DNA of 64,000 bases from Lachnospiraceae bacterium (lineage in GTDB: Bacteria > Bacillota > Clostridia > Lachnospirales > Lachnospiraceae), in the NCBI GenBank assembly GCA_009774625.1, contig VSOB01000001.1, positions 62,001 through 126,000 of the forward strand. Reading direction: 5' to 3'. The translations under genes and the position numbers were made by a program. Shown piece by piece: positions 18,183-27,348 of the stretch; position 1 is the stretch's first letter; every line of letters starts with the position of its first letter. A model generated the notes under the pieces. It was not told the DNA's origin. It ran no database searches and was given only the letters and a program-made list of their open reading frames with translations.

Positions 18183-18698
18183 ATGACTGTTATGGAACAT
18201 ACCTTTACCTGTACAGATGCGGCGCTTCTGCTCCGTCCTCTGACTCCTGCGGACAGTGAACGTTACCGTCTGCTGCGCAATCAGGATCAGAACCGCCGCT
18301 GCTTTTTCTATTCCGATCCCATTTCCGTTAAATCACAACAGGAATGGTATCAGAACTATCTCAGGCGTGAAAACGATTATATGTTTGCCGTCTGTGATGC
18401 AGACGGCACCTTTCTGGGCGGCGCGGCCCTGTATGATGTGACAGGGGACACCGCAGAATTTGGGCGGCTTATCATCGACCAAGCCGCTGCCGGCAGAAGC
18501 GGCTGCGGCGCACAGGCCCTTTTGCTCCTCTGCCGTCTTGCCAGAGAAACGCTGCACCTTACCAGCCTGCATCTGGAAGTGTATCAGGACAATCTGCCCG
18601 CCAGAAAGACCTATGAAAAAGCCGGTTTTCTGACCAAAAGACAATATCCTGCCCCCGACGGGATGCGGGATATCTGTTATATGGAAAAATTATTATAA
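18183..18698 (+). CDS. GNAT-family N-acetyltransferase
   Basis: 171 residues with a GNAT layout: LLLRPLTPADSERYRLLRNQ at the start (RimJ/PseH-like), a central beta-strand pair, and the C-terminal LEVYQDNLPARKTYEKAGF that marks the last part of the acetyl-CoA fold. The acetyl-CoA loop is somewhat degenerate (AAAGRSGCGAQAL around residue 105). Coupled to the aminotransferase gene, it most likely acylates the new amino group of a nucleotide sugar, as PseH or WecD do. Start: ATG 18183 has AAAGGA only 4-5 bases away, while ATG 18192 has 13; the first is slightly favoured. Confidence 0.82.
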   Translation: MTVMEHTFTCTDAALLLRPLTPADSERYRLLRNQDQNRRCFFYSDPISVKSQQEWYQNYLRRENDYMFAVCDADGTFLGGAALYDVTGDTAEFGRLIIDQAAAGRSGCGAQALLLLCRLARETLHLTSLHLEVYQDNLPARKTYEKAGFLTKRQYPAPDGMRDICYMEKLL

Positions 18699-18716
18699 GA
18701 CAGGAATCATCACCCT

Positions 18717-19661
18717 ATGAAAAAAGTCGTTTTAATCACCTCCACCTACAACGGAGCGGCCTATCTTCCCGCCATGCTGGACAGCATTGCCGCTCAGACC
18801 TGGCCCCATATCGATCTGTATGTCCGGGACGACGGTTCAAAGGATGACAGCGTGAAAATTTTACGCCATTATCAGAAATCATTTCCGGAAGGAAAACGCA
18901 TACTCCTTGTCAATGATACCGATCAGGACTGGGGCAATAAGGGTTCCCACCAGAGCTACCGTTATCTGATCCGCCATCTGCCCGATGCCGATTTTTACCT
19001 GTTCTGTGATCAGGATGATGTATGGGAGCCTGCCAAGGTGGAGCGGGCCGTGCTTCATATGGAGCAGTATCCGCCAAAGGTGCCGGTCCTTTATGTACAC
19101 AACTATTATGTCTGTGACGGAGATCTGCACATCGAGCATACTCTGCCCGACAGACCCAGTGTGTCCCCGGAAGAGATGCGGCAGGTCAATCTGGCAAAGG
19201 TGATAATGACCGGCACCTGGGGCGGCGTGGGTATGGCGCAGGGATTTAACCGTCTCCTGAAAGAGCTGGCCTTTGATCAGGGGGAAATCACCCCGTCTGT
19301 GGCCGTAGACTGCTGGATCTCCTGGGTGGTGGCCGGGATGAACGGCGCCCTTGTTTATGACAAAAAGCCGCTGGCTTATTACAGGCGTCACAAAGGCACT
19401 TTCAGCTCCGGCGACGCCAACGGCCTGCTCCGCTATCAGGACTGGAGCCGTCACCGGAAACGCCACTGCAGCAATATCGTAAACGGGATCCGGGACTATC
19501 ACCGTCTGTATGGAGACAGAGTTTCTCCCCGGCGGGCCGCTTTTCTCGCTCTTTTTGACAGCTCCCGCAGACTGGGTAAATTTTTCTATCCCCACCGGCT
19601 GAGAAACCGGCTGCCGGATGAGATCGCCTTCCGCCTTCTCATACTGGCAGGACAGATCTGA
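18717..19661 (+). CDS. GT2 family glycosyltransferase (rhamnosyltransferase-like)
   Basis: 314 residues. The GT-A domain has STYNGAAYLPAMLDSI, VRDDGSKDDSV and the metal motif FCDQDDVW (near residue 98), as in RfbF/WbbL-type rhamnosyl and related transferases of O-antigen and capsule loci. A basic C-terminal tail suggests membrane association without a helix. It follows the aminotransferase and GNAT genes. Donor identity is a guess. Confidence 0.87.
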   Translation: MKKVVLITSTYNGAAYLPAMLDSIAAQTWPHIDLYVRDDGSKDDSVKILRHYQKSFPEGKRILLVNDTDQDWGNKGSHQSYRYLIRHLPDADFYLFCDQDDVWEPAKVERAVLHMEQYPPKVPVLYVHNYYVCDGDLHIEHTLPDRPSVSPEEMRQVNLAKVIMTGTWGGVGMAQGFNRLLKELAFDQGEITPSVAVDCWISWVVAGMNGALVYDKKPLAYYRRHKGTFSSGDANGLLRYQDWSRHRKRHCSNIVNGIRDYHRLYGDRVSPRRAAFLALFDSSRRLGKFFYPHRLRNRLPDEIAFRLLILAGQI

Positions 19662-19693
19662 ATCAAAACCATCCATACCACATAGGAGCGCAT

Positions 19694-20326
19694 ATGTTCA
19701 AAGAAGCACTTGCAGGGACCTTTGTCCTCTTTCTGTTTTATCTCATACTCCGGCTTCTGTGGAAGAAGCGGCCAAAAGCCGTGTCCGCCCTCTTCCTTGC
19801 CGTCCTGTTTCTTGCCTGTATTGCCAACAGCATATACAATGGGCTTGTTATGTTTCCGGATTTTTATATGGACACCGTGAACGGCCCGTTCCGTTACGGT
19901 ACATTTTCCGGCAATCTGTTTGCCTATTCGGATGCCTTTATGTTTCAGGATGAGATCTTATTTCCCATCCTCCGGCACCGGAGCGTCGCTCTGGATGTGG
20001 AAGGAGATTTTTATGAACGCTTTGTCTCTCTTTACTCTGAGGATTATGACCGGATCGAGATCACAAAAGAAACCCGGCAGACGGTGCGTGCCCACCGGGA
20101 GGATTTTGATTTCTGTCACCCCTTTACCTGTATCGGCATTATGGACTATGTGACAGAGCAGGTTCCGGAAGCGCTGGTCCCGGCCTTTGAAGAAGAAATC
20201 TATCCCATGCTTTATATCAATACGGATTCCCTGAAAGGCCAGTCCCGTCTGGTGTTTGTCATGAATCCGGACTATTCGCTGTATGTTATGAGCGAAGCCT
20301 ATTATCGGGAAATCACAGGAGAATAA
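19694..20326 (+). CDS. Unknown protein with two N-terminal membrane helices
   Basis: 210 residues that I do not recognise. Two hydrophobic helices (about 6-24 and 33-50) are followed by about 160 soluble residues, probably outside the cell, rich in acidic and aromatic residues and ending in a beta-strand pattern. AGGAG lies 5 bases before the ATG. The next gene starts 3 bases after its stop and both are membrane proteins, so they probably act together, perhaps as a small subunit and a multi-spanning subunit. Confidence 0.68.
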   Translation: MFKEALAGTFVLFLFYLILRLLWKKRPKAVSALFLAVLFLACIANSIYNGLVMFPDFYMDTVNGPFRYGTFSGNLFAYSDAFMFQDEILFPILRHRSVALDVEGDFYERFVSLYSEDYDRIEITKETRQTVRAHREDFDFCHPFTCIGIMDYVTEQVPEALVPAFEEEIYPMLYINTDSLKGQSRLVFVMNPDYSLYVMSEAYYREITGE

Positions 20327-20329
20327 AAC

Positions 20330-21994
20330 ATGCATAAAAAACTCTGTATCTTTCATGGAATCTTTGCCGCGCTGTGCGGCATTCTGTTTTTGCTTAGTAT
20401 GTTCTTAAACCGGACTTATTTCGAATCCGTTGCCTTCGACAGCGTCTTTTCCTGTCAGCTCCGGCAGTTGGCCGCACTGAGCCTTTTATTTGTAATGGGC
20501 CTTTTGTTTTTGCTGGCTGTCAGGACTTCCCTGTCCTCCGGATGGACGGTTCTGTTTGCCATGCCTGTGGGCATCTGCCTCTGGGTCTTTGCCAGTATGC
20601 TTCTGCTGCTGACCGGCATTCCCTATACCCTCTTTCTCACACTTGCTTTAATTGGCCTGCTGCTGGCCTCTCTGTATCTGCTCCGTCAGCATGTTCCGGC
20701 TTTCAAAACAGTTTCCGCTCTCTCCCCTGTGCAGGGCATTCAGGAATCGGCCCATCTCCTTCTTTTTTTCCTGGGGCTTATGTTTCTCACCGCCAGCGGC
20801 TTTGTCTATTCCTTTGTCAGCTACGACTCCTTTTTTTACTTTGTCAACTACGGCCATACACTGACGATTCTGGGAAATTTCCGGGATATTGTAGGCGAAA
20901 ACAGCTTCACTCTGACCAATATCAGTCAGTTTCTGCCTCTGGTCCATTCCTATATGTCCTTCTGGGGACTGGATCAGGCCTATCAGATACAGGCATTTCT
21001 CACACTGAACATCCTTACCGCCTTTTTCTGCGTGCTGCGGCAATGTACACTGGAGATCCTTGCGCAGGACAAAAAGGCCGTTTTATATGCCGGGCTCTTT
21101 ACCCTGCTGCTGGCTTCCTCCACGTCGTTTCTCGTAGCCTCCAGTTGGGTGCTGGCCAATATGTACTGTATGACCTATATTTTCTTTCTCTTTCTGCCTT
21201 CCCTGATCGGAACTGTACTGCCGGGAAGGGGCACAGAAAAAGAGGACCGGCGGGACAGCCTTTTGCTGATCGGCATTTTCTTTACGGCGCTTGCGCTGTT
21301 GCGAAAAGACGGCATCATCTTTGCCGCCTTTTTCCTGATCTGCTTTTGCAGTATTGAACTGTTTTCCCGCAGGCAGCTCGCCCTTCTGTTTCTGCCTGCT
21401 TCTCTGGCAGAGCTTTGGTGGCTGTTTTATGTGCGTGTCATATTAAATGCAGGTGTGACTCAGGCTTCTCTCACTTCCATTGCCAACAACAAAAACGTGT
21501 TCTTTATCCTGCTGATTATTGCGGCATCTTATTTTTATATTGCCTGGGGCCACAGTATCCTTTTGTGGATATCAGACCGGCTCCCCCGCTTCTGTACTCC
21601 CTATGCGGTCATGCTCTTTGGCATGTGCTGCCTGATGGGTGCGGCGTTTCTGAAAAAGGCGGATATCATCATCGACAATGTGGACTTTGTGATTCGGAAT
21701 ATGTTCCGCTATCCCTCATCCTGGGGCATCAGCGCTCTCTTTTTCGGTGTGCTGATCGTCTTTTCCATCGTCCGCGGCCCTTTCCTGGACTATTTCCACT
21801 TCCTCTGGGCCGGATATGCCCTGCTCAATCTGGCTTCCTACTGCCTGGTGGACAGCAAGGCATTCTGGGTCAACTGGGACGATTCCTACAACAGAGTACT
21901 GCAGCAGATCCTTCCGGTCTTTGTGTTTATTATGGCTCTGAAATCACTCGCCCTCCTTCAATCCGATAGACCAGATCACAGTTCTGAATCGTAG
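20330..21994 (+). CDS. Unknown polytopic membrane protein, possibly GT-C-like or polymerase-like
   Basis: 554 residues with about thirteen hydrophobic segments. A loop after the fourth or fifth helix reads SYDSFFYFVNYGHTLT, with an Asp in a position reminiscent of the first acidic loop of GT-C proteins, but no family signature is certain. The total length and helix number would also fit a Wzy-type polymerase or O-antigen-ligase-like protein, none of which is otherwise evident in the window. GGAG lies 8 bases before the ATG. The last 65 bases overlap the convergent ABC transporter gene, leaving no space for an intergenic terminator. It ends the plus-strand operon. Confidence 0.68.
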   Translation: MHKKLCIFHGIFAALCGILFLLSMFLNRTYFESVAFDSVFSCQLRQLAALSLLFVMGLLFLLAVRTSLSSGWTVLFAMPVGICLWVFASMLLLLTGIPYTLFLTLALIGLLLASLYLLRQHVPAFKTVSALSPVQGIQESAHLLLFFLGLMFLTASGFVYSFVSYDSFFYFVNYGHTLTILGNFRDIVGENSFTLTNISQFLPLVHSYMSFWGLDQAYQIQAFLTLNILTAFFCVLRQCTLEILAQDKKAVLYAGLFTLLLASSTSFLVASSWVLANMYCMTYIFFLFLPSLIGTVLPGRGTEKEDRRDSLLLIGIFFTALALLRKDGIIFAAFFLICFCSIELFSRRQLALLFLPASLAELWWLFYVRVILNAGVTQASLTSIANNKNVFFILLIIAASYFYIAWGHSILLWISDRLPRFCTPYAVMLFGMCCLMGAAFLKKADIIIDNVDFVIRNMFRYPSSWGISALFFGVLIVFSIVRGPFLDYFHFLWAGYALLNLASYCLVDSKAFWVNWDDSYNRVLQQILPVFVFIMALKSLALLQSDRPDHSSES

Positions 21995-23669
21995 ACAGCC
22001 GGTGGGCGATGATAATCAGTGTTTTGCTCCCTGCCAGATAATCAATGGCTTCCATAACAGCCGCCTCCGTATCGTTGTCCAGCGCGGAGGTGGCTTCGTC
22101 CAGCACCAGCACTTCCGGATTGTGATACAGCGCTCTGGCGATGCCGATCCGCTGTCTCTGTCCTCCGGAAAGACGCACGCCGCCTTCTCCGATCACCGTA
22201 TCCAGACCTTCTTCCAACGTATCCACAAATGTCTTTAACTGAGCTTCCTCCAGCGCTTCTGACAGCCTTTTTTCATTGACCTGCTCCTGTTCCACCCCAA
22301 AGAGGATATTTTCCCGGATAGACGCATCCAGCAGGGAAATGGACTGGGGAATATAACCCAGCTTCCTGTTCCAGGCGTGGAGGCCCGATCGGATGTCCAC
22401 CCCGTCCACCAGTACGGCCCCTTCCTGTGGTTCCAGCAGGCCCAGAAGGATGTCCGCCAATGTGGTTTTGCCCTGTCCGGACGGCCCGATCAGAGCAATG
22501 GACTTGTTTTTCGGAATCACCAGTGATACATGGGAAAACACCTGCTTTTCCGTACCCGGATAATGAAAGCTCATATCTCTGACTGCGATTTCCCGTTCAA
22601 ATACCATTTCCCCGGCCGTTTCCCTGGTTCTGCGCTCTCCCATCAGTCCCTCGATCTCTTTCAGATCATGATAAATGGCATCAATGGCCGGTTTGCTGAA
22701 CATGATCCGGCTCAGATATTCCGCGATACGGTTGGCAGAAGGCAGCATCCGAAACGCTGCCATTGCAAACACGGAGATCGTGGGAATAAAAGATGCCGCA
22801 TCCGCGCCGAAGGATATTTTCACACAGACAATCAAAAGCAGGCCGGAAATGGCAATCGTCTCCATCACCGGCTTGGGAATCATCCCATATACCTTGAATC
22901 TCCGGTTGCTTTCCGCATATTCTTTGTATTCTTCATTGTAATGCTCCACAAACACACTTTCCCGGTTCAGCACCTTGATCTCCTTGATGCCGCCCAGCGC
23001 TTCCAGCACAGCCTGTCTGGTGCTGCCCTGCTTCTCCCGGCTCCGCCTTCCTGCCGCTTTCAGCCGTTTCTTAAATACTTTCAGAAAGACCAGACCGAAG
23101 ATCCCGCCCAGAGCGATCACTCCCAGAGTCACCGTACTGTCCTGCCACAGCAGGAACAAAAGCAGCGCCAGACATACGCCCCCTTCCGACACAAGCTGCA
23201 GCCCGGCCAGAACCGCCTCAAAGAAAGAAACCGTATCATCGTTGATGTTCCGGCTCAGCTCGGCGCTGTTATGATGCACATGGAACAGATAGGGCTGATG
23301 CATATAACAGTCCATCATCTTGTAGGAAAGCAGCCGCTGGTTTTCATAGGTAAACCGGTACTGCATCCCATGCATATAATACACATAAATATTTTTGACG
23401 ATATAGATCACGATAATCCCGCCGCCCAGAAATACGATGTAGGATGAAATGTCCGTAAAGCCCAACAGCCTGTAAATACCGCCCAGATAGGGGTTGTCCA
23501 GTATCTGCTGCGGACTTAACACAGCGCTGATAAAGGGAAGGACTGCACTGACTCCCACCAGCTCCACAAATGCACCGATGATAATAACGAGAAAAAGCAG
23601 GGCCGCTTTCAGCTTCTGCTTTTTGTCAAATATATAAGAAAACTTAGTCCATATACTGCATTGTTCCAT
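21930..23669 (-). CDS. ABC transporter, fused permease-ATPase (PglK/MsbA-type, lipid-linked glycan flippase)
   Basis: 579 residues: a six-helix ABC exporter membrane domain (about 20-320) and an ATPase domain (about 350-579). The nucleotide-site motifs are intact: Walker A GPSGQGKTT (394-402), signature LSGGQ (500-504), Walker B VLVLDEA (519-525) and the H-loop IIAHRLS. The size and the N-terminal GAFVELVGVSAVLPFIS resemble PglK, which flips lipid-linked oligosaccharides. With the Wzx-like protein at 4607, the window has two candidate flippases, perhaps for two polymers. It overlaps the plus-strand gene ending at 21994 by 65 bases. Confidence 0.88.
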   Translation of the reverse strand: MEQCSIWTKFSYIFDKKQKLKAALLFLVIIIGAFVELVGVSAVLPFISAVLSPQQILDNPYLGGIYRLLGFTDISSYIVFLGGGIIVIYIVKNIYVYYMHGMQYRFTYENQRLLSYKMMDCYMHQPYLFHVHHNSAELSRNINDDTVSFFEAVLAGLQLVSEGGVCLALLLFLLWQDSTVTLGVIALGGIFGLVFLKVFKKRLKAAGRRSREKQGSTRQAVLEALGGIKEIKVLNRESVFVEHYNEEYKEYAESNRRFKVYGMIPKPVMETIAISGLLLIVCVKISFGADAASFIPTISVFAMAAFRMLPSANRIAEYLSRIMFSKPAIDAIYHDLKEIEGLMGERRTRETAGEMVFEREIAVRDMSFHYPGTEKQVFSHVSLVIPKNKSIALIGPSGQGKTTLADILLGLLEPQEGAVLVDGVDIRSGLHAWNRKLGYIPQSISLLDASIRENILFGVEQEQVNEKRLSEALEEAQLKTFVDTLEEGLDTVIGEGGVRLSGGQRQRIGIARALYHNPEVLVLDEATSALDNDTEAAVMEAIDYLAGSKTLIIIAHRLSTIQNCDLVYRIEGGRVISEP

Positions 23670-23684
23670 AGAAAAAATTCTCCT

Positions 23685-25055
23685 TTATGCCCTGTCCGTG
23701 CCGGTCAGAAACTCGTCCCAGTCCCAGGGAAACCGTTCAATGTCCTCTTCCACCAGTTCGGTGCCAAGCTGCACTTCTATAAAATCCACGCCGTCCCTGG
23801 TTGCCATACCATGCTTATGCCCTTTCGGAATATACAGCACATCGCCCCGGACCGCTTCCCTGATCTCACCGTCCAGCAAAAACAGACCTTTCCCGTCGAT
23901 AATCGTCCACACCTCATCCCTCAGCTCATGCGCCTGATAACTGAGACTTCTGCCGGCCTCCACATGCAAATGCTTGGTCAGGGAATTTTCCTTTCCTGCT
24001 CTGCAGGGCGCAATGTCCAGTACTTTATATTCACCCCACTGACGCTTTTCATACATGGGACGGTTGTCGATCTGCTCCACATACCGCTGCATATAAGAAC
24101 TGGCATGCTTGTCGCTCACCAGAATCCCGTCCGCGCTGGCCACCACCACCATATCCCGAAGGCCCAGTGCCACTACAGGGATGGCCAGCTCATTGATCAC
24201 ATGCGTGTTACGGCAGGCCTCTCCCCGGACCACAAACCCGCCGTCCGGCTTTTCCATCCGCTCGGTCAGCGTATTCCAGGTTCCCATATCCTTCCATTCC
24301 CCTTCATAGGGAATATAGACCAGCGAAGCATTTTTTTCACTCACTTCATAATCAAAGCTGTTGCAGGGCAGCCGGTCATACTGCTCATACAGCCGGTCAA
24401 AGGAAACCTGTCCGATTTCTTTTTCGATCAGTTCTCTGACAAAGCAGGCCCGCATCACAAACACACCGCCGTTCCAGCGTCCGCCCTCTTCCACCAGCCT
24501 CCGGGCTGTCTCCAGCCCCGGTTTTTCCGCGTAGGCAGTGACCCGGCAGTAGTTCTTCCCTTCCACCGGTTCTCCTGTCATATAGCCATATTTTTCTGAA
24601 GGATATGTGGGACGCACGCCCAACAGGCAGACCTGCGCTCCCGAATCTGCCAGCGCCTGCTCCATCTCACCCAGCTTTTCAAAATAGTCCTGTTCCACAT
24701 AAGGATCCACCGGAAGGACTGCGATTACTTCCTTCTCCCCGATCTGTTTCTTATCCAGCAAATATGCCCCCGCCAAAAGGATGGCCGGATACGTATGCCG
24801 CCTGGACGGCTCGAACACCGTTTCCGCCTGAGCGCCGATCTGCCGCCTGATCGGATCGCTCTGCGCCTCACTGGCGGCAATCAGCACATCCGCATCCGGC
24901 CGGCTCTGCCTGATCTGCCGGTAGATGCGCTGTATCATGGATTCCGAATTGCCTTCCTCATCCTGCAGTACCTTTAAAAACTGCTTGGACCTTGCTTCAT
25001 TGGACAAAGGCCAGAGCCGTTTGCCTGACCCGCCGGATAATAATATGATTTTCAT
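23685..25055 (-). CDS. manC: Mannose-1-phosphate guanylyltransferase / mannose-6-phosphate isomerase
   Basis: 456 residues. The N-terminal nucleotidyltransferase domain begins IILLSGGSGKRLWPLS with the family-specific SKQF, and VLPVDPYV follows near residue 107. A C-terminal cupin (about 345-450) with QWGEYKVLD, LSYQAHELRDEVW and IPKGHKHG corresponds to the phosphomannose isomerase half of type II ManC/AlgA/CpsB proteins. It supplies GDP-mannose and interconverts Man-6-P and Fru-6-P. GAGGAG lies 10 bases before the ATG. GDP-mannose could feed the GT4 enzymes, and Man-6-P could also be the acceptor for the NeuB-like enzyme at 48436. No phosphomannomutase is visible in the window. Confidence 0.94.
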   Translation of the reverse strand: MKIILLSGGSGKRLWPLSNEARSKQFLKVLQDEEGNSESMIQRIYRQIRQSRPDADVLIAASEAQSDPIRRQIGAQAETVFEPSRRHTYPAILLAGAYLLDKKQIGEKEVIAVLPVDPYVEQDYFEKLGEMEQALADSGAQVCLLGVRPTYPSEKYGYMTGEPVEGKNYCRVTAYAEKPGLETARRLVEEGGRWNGGVFVMRACFVRELIEKEIGQVSFDRLYEQYDRLPCNSFDYEVSEKNASLVYIPYEGEWKDMGTWNTLTERMEKPDGGFVVRGEACRNTHVINELAIPVVALGLRDMVVVASADGILVSDKHASSYMQRYVEQIDNRPMYEKRQWGEYKVLDIAPCRAGKENSLTKHLHVEAGRSLSYQAHELRDEVWTIIDGKGLFLLDGEIREAVRGDVLYIPKGHKHGMATRDGVDFIEVQLGTELVEEDIERFPWDWDEFLTGTDRA

Positions 25056-25079
25056 ATTTTAGTTTCTCCTCTATAGCTG

Positions 25080-26291
25080 TTATTTTTTCCGGGCAGATAC
25101 CATTCGGATGCTGCTCCCGAGCGTTTCCAGAACCAGCAGAAAACTTATGCTATAAACAGACAAATATCTTACTACCCAGGACAAATCTCCTGTTATATTG
25201 GTAATCACAGGGGTATTCCATACAAAAAAGCAAAACATCCCCACAAACAAAACTGCATAGACATAATCTATCCCCTTCCTATGACCTCCGCACAAAAAAT
25301 AAAGCAACGGAATCACCAGATAAATAACTGTATAGGAACCTGACCAGTACGGTACAATCACCATAAGACTGCACAGCATAAACAATCTTTTCCAGGTATC
25401 CTGCAAAATCCACATACCAATCATTGCTATTACCGCATACAGCCATGTCAGAATCTTACCAATTATCGGCAAATTCAAATGTAAAAACTGGCTGTCCAGT
25501 TTATTCCATGTGGCCTGGATATTTCTCCAACCGTAATAAAGCAGGGAATGCAGTTCTTTTTGATTTAAAAGCATCTGGATGAATCCATCTATACCCCCGA
25601 AAAAAATAAATGGGATGAAAAAGAAAATCAGCCCATATAATATCAGCCGGCCAGCCTCTTTATATCTTTTCTCTTTCAAATATAAAATTCCAAAAATCGC
25701 AGGGTATATTTTTATGCCTGCCGCCAATGCTATAAAAAGCAAAGCCAGTTCCTGACTCCATCTGTCGTTACGTTCTCTCAGTTCCAAAGCCCGGAGTAAT
25801 AAGATGCCTGCAACGAGAGCAGCATTTCCGTTCCATACAACTGTAAAAACAAAAACACTTGATATACTCAACAATAACGTCAGCAGTAAACTGTTGTTCT
25901 CCCCCTTGCTCTCTAAAAACTTCCTGACACTGTCATAAAACAATATGCCCAGTATTATATTATAAACAATAAACAATAAAATAGCATAGGAGGATAATGA
26001 TGATGAATCATCCATAATAACTGTGTTTTCCGGCAGCATTTGTGCAACCAGCCAGTAAAACATATATGCCAATGGAGGAAAGCAGGCATTATAATTAACA
26101 TGATAGACATTTTGCGGCGTCTGAACATAAAAAACATGGTTAAAAAAATCCATAAAATAAAAACTTGCATCTGTAAGTACAAAATTTATACATGCTCCCC
26201 TTGTATAACATACCCAAAAAATCCCAAATGCTCCCAATATTATCATTATACTGACAAATAAACGTTGCGGTGTTATTTCATATTTTTTCAT
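25080..26291 (-). CDS. GT-C-like polytopic membrane protein (GT87/DUF2029-like)
   Basis: 403 residues, about eleven membrane helices. The first extracytoplasmic loop has TDASFYFMDFFNHVFY with acidic residues, and a later stretch AAGIKIYPAIFGILYL resembles the KxxP region of mannosyltransferases in the GT87 group. I placed the start at 26291 (AAAAAGGA about 9 bases upstream); the longer reading frame to 26408 would overlap the SDR gene. It is noticeably more AT-rich than the neighbouring manC and SDR genes. Probably a polyprenyl-phosphate-sugar-dependent transferase; donor unknown. Confidence 0.72.
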   Translation of the reverse strand: MKKYEITPQRLFVSIMIILGAFGIFWVCYTRGACINFVLTDASFYFMDFFNHVFYVQTPQNVYHVNYNACFPPLAYMFYWLVAQMLPENTVIMDDSSSLSSYAILLFIVYNIILGILFYDSVRKFLESKGENNSLLLTLLLSISSVFVFTVVWNGNAALVAGILLLRALELRERNDRWSQELALLFIALAAGIKIYPAIFGILYLKEKRYKEAGRLILYGLIFFFIPFIFFGGIDGFIQMLLNQKELHSLLYYGWRNIQATWNKLDSQFLHLNLPIIGKILTWLYAVIAMIGMWILQDTWKRLFMLCSLMVIVPYWSGSYTVIYLVIPLLYFLCGGHRKGIDYVYAVLFVGMFCFFVWNTPVITNITGDLSWVVRYLSVYSISFLLVLETLGSSIRMVSARKK

Positions 26292-26310
26292 TCGATTAAA
26301 TTCCTTTTTG

Positions 26311-27294
26311 TCATACTCCCTGACAGTTTTTTCTATTTTGCTGTTTATCCATAGCATACACTCTGATCGTTTCCCGTATTCCTTCCTCAAATGATATCTC
26401 CGGTACAAATCCGGTATCGTCTGTCAGTCTGGTAATATCCGCACACAGGTACATCACCTGCCGTTCACCATAAGGCACCGCCCCAAAAGCCAGCGCAAGC
26501 GCCGGATCAATGCAGTCCCGCAGTATCTCAATATATTCCCGCAGCGGCCTGGCCTGTCCGCTGCCAATACAGTAAATACTGCCGTCATGTCCCTTTTTTG
26601 CCAATAAATACATGGCTCTCGCCGCATCCCTGCAATGCAGATAATCCCACATCTGACCGCCCGGCGTCAGCTTTGGGATTTCTCCTGAAAGGAGCCGGCG
26701 GATTACTGTACTGATCATTGTCTGCTCCCCGTCTCCCGGCCCATATACACTCAGGATTCTTGTCCAGATATGCCGCAGCCCGTATTTCCTGCATTCCAAC
26801 CTGGTCATCTGTCCGGCACAGAGTTTTGCCATTCCATATCCGTTCTCCGGAAAGGCAGGTGTCTTATCTGACAGTCTCGTACCGCATCTGCCATACTCAG
26901 CCTGGGAACCGGCGCCGATAAAAGTATGACAGCCCAGCCGGGCGGCCAGCCCCACCGCATCCAGTGCATATTCAATATTGGCAGTCTGCAGCTTCATATC
27001 ATTTCTGCCTTCTCCGATGGTGGCTGCCCAGGCAAAATGATAGAATACATCATAACCGGAAACTTGCGTCCCCAGTGCTTCCAGCCGTTCCCCATCCAGT
27101 TCTCCCAGCCTGTCCAGATTGCAGGCAATCATCCGCACCAGCGGAGAGGCGGGAATCCGACTGTTTCTTGCGGATCCCTCTCTGACAATCGCCAGAACTT
27201 CGATTCCTTTTTCTATACACATCTGTATCAATGCGGTTCCGATCGCTCCTGTGGGACCGGTCACCACGATTCTGCGCACCTGCTGATCCGCCAT
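26311..27294 (-). CDS. NAD(P)-dependent epimerase/dehydratase (SDR), probable CDP-dideoxysugar reductase
   Basis: 327 residues of extended SDR type: TGPTGAIGTAL (TGxxGxxG cofactor loop, residue 13 on), a Ser in GAGSQAEYG and the catalytic YGMAK. The C-terminus contacts substrate (YCIGSGQARPLREYIE). It is the next gene after RfbF in the CDP-sugar operon, so it likely carries out the last ketone reduction on a CDP-3,6-dideoxy sugar, like CDP-abequose synthase, or YerF if the YerE-like enzyme first adds a two-carbon branch. GGGAGAACAGGAA precedes the ATG. Product stereochemistry cannot be deduced. Confidence 0.82.
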   Translation of the reverse strand: MADQQVRRIVVTGPTGAIGTALIQMCIEKGIEVLAIVREGSARNSRIPASPLVRMIACNLDRLGELDGERLEALGTQVSGYDVFYHFAWAATIGEGRNDMKLQTANIEYALDAVGLAARLGCHTFIGAGSQAEYGRCGTRLSDKTPAFPENGYGMAKLCAGQMTRLECRKYGLRHIWTRILSVYGPGDGEQTMISTVIRRLLSGEIPKLTPGGQMWDYLHCRDAARAMYLLAKKGHDGSIYCIGSGQARPLREYIEILRDCIDPALALAFGAVPYGERQVMYLCADITRLTDDTGFVPEISFEEGIRETIRVYAMDKQQNRKNCQGV

Positions 27295-27348
27295 TTTCCT
27301 GTTCTCCCTTCAAAACCCTCTGCATACGACTCCTGCATGATCTGAAAA

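Noticed and set aside
15762..18200. 812-residue open frame on the minus strand
   Set aside because: It lies fully antisense to a clear GT4 gene and a clear DegT aminotransferase gene with good ribosome sites; its translation has no domain pattern. Long shadow frames are expected from the codon usage here.
26292..26408. Extended N-terminus for the GT-C-like protein
   Set aside because: It would overlap the SDR coding sequence by nearly 100 bases and adds a charged leader before the first membrane helix; ATG 26291 has AAGGA at about 9 bases.
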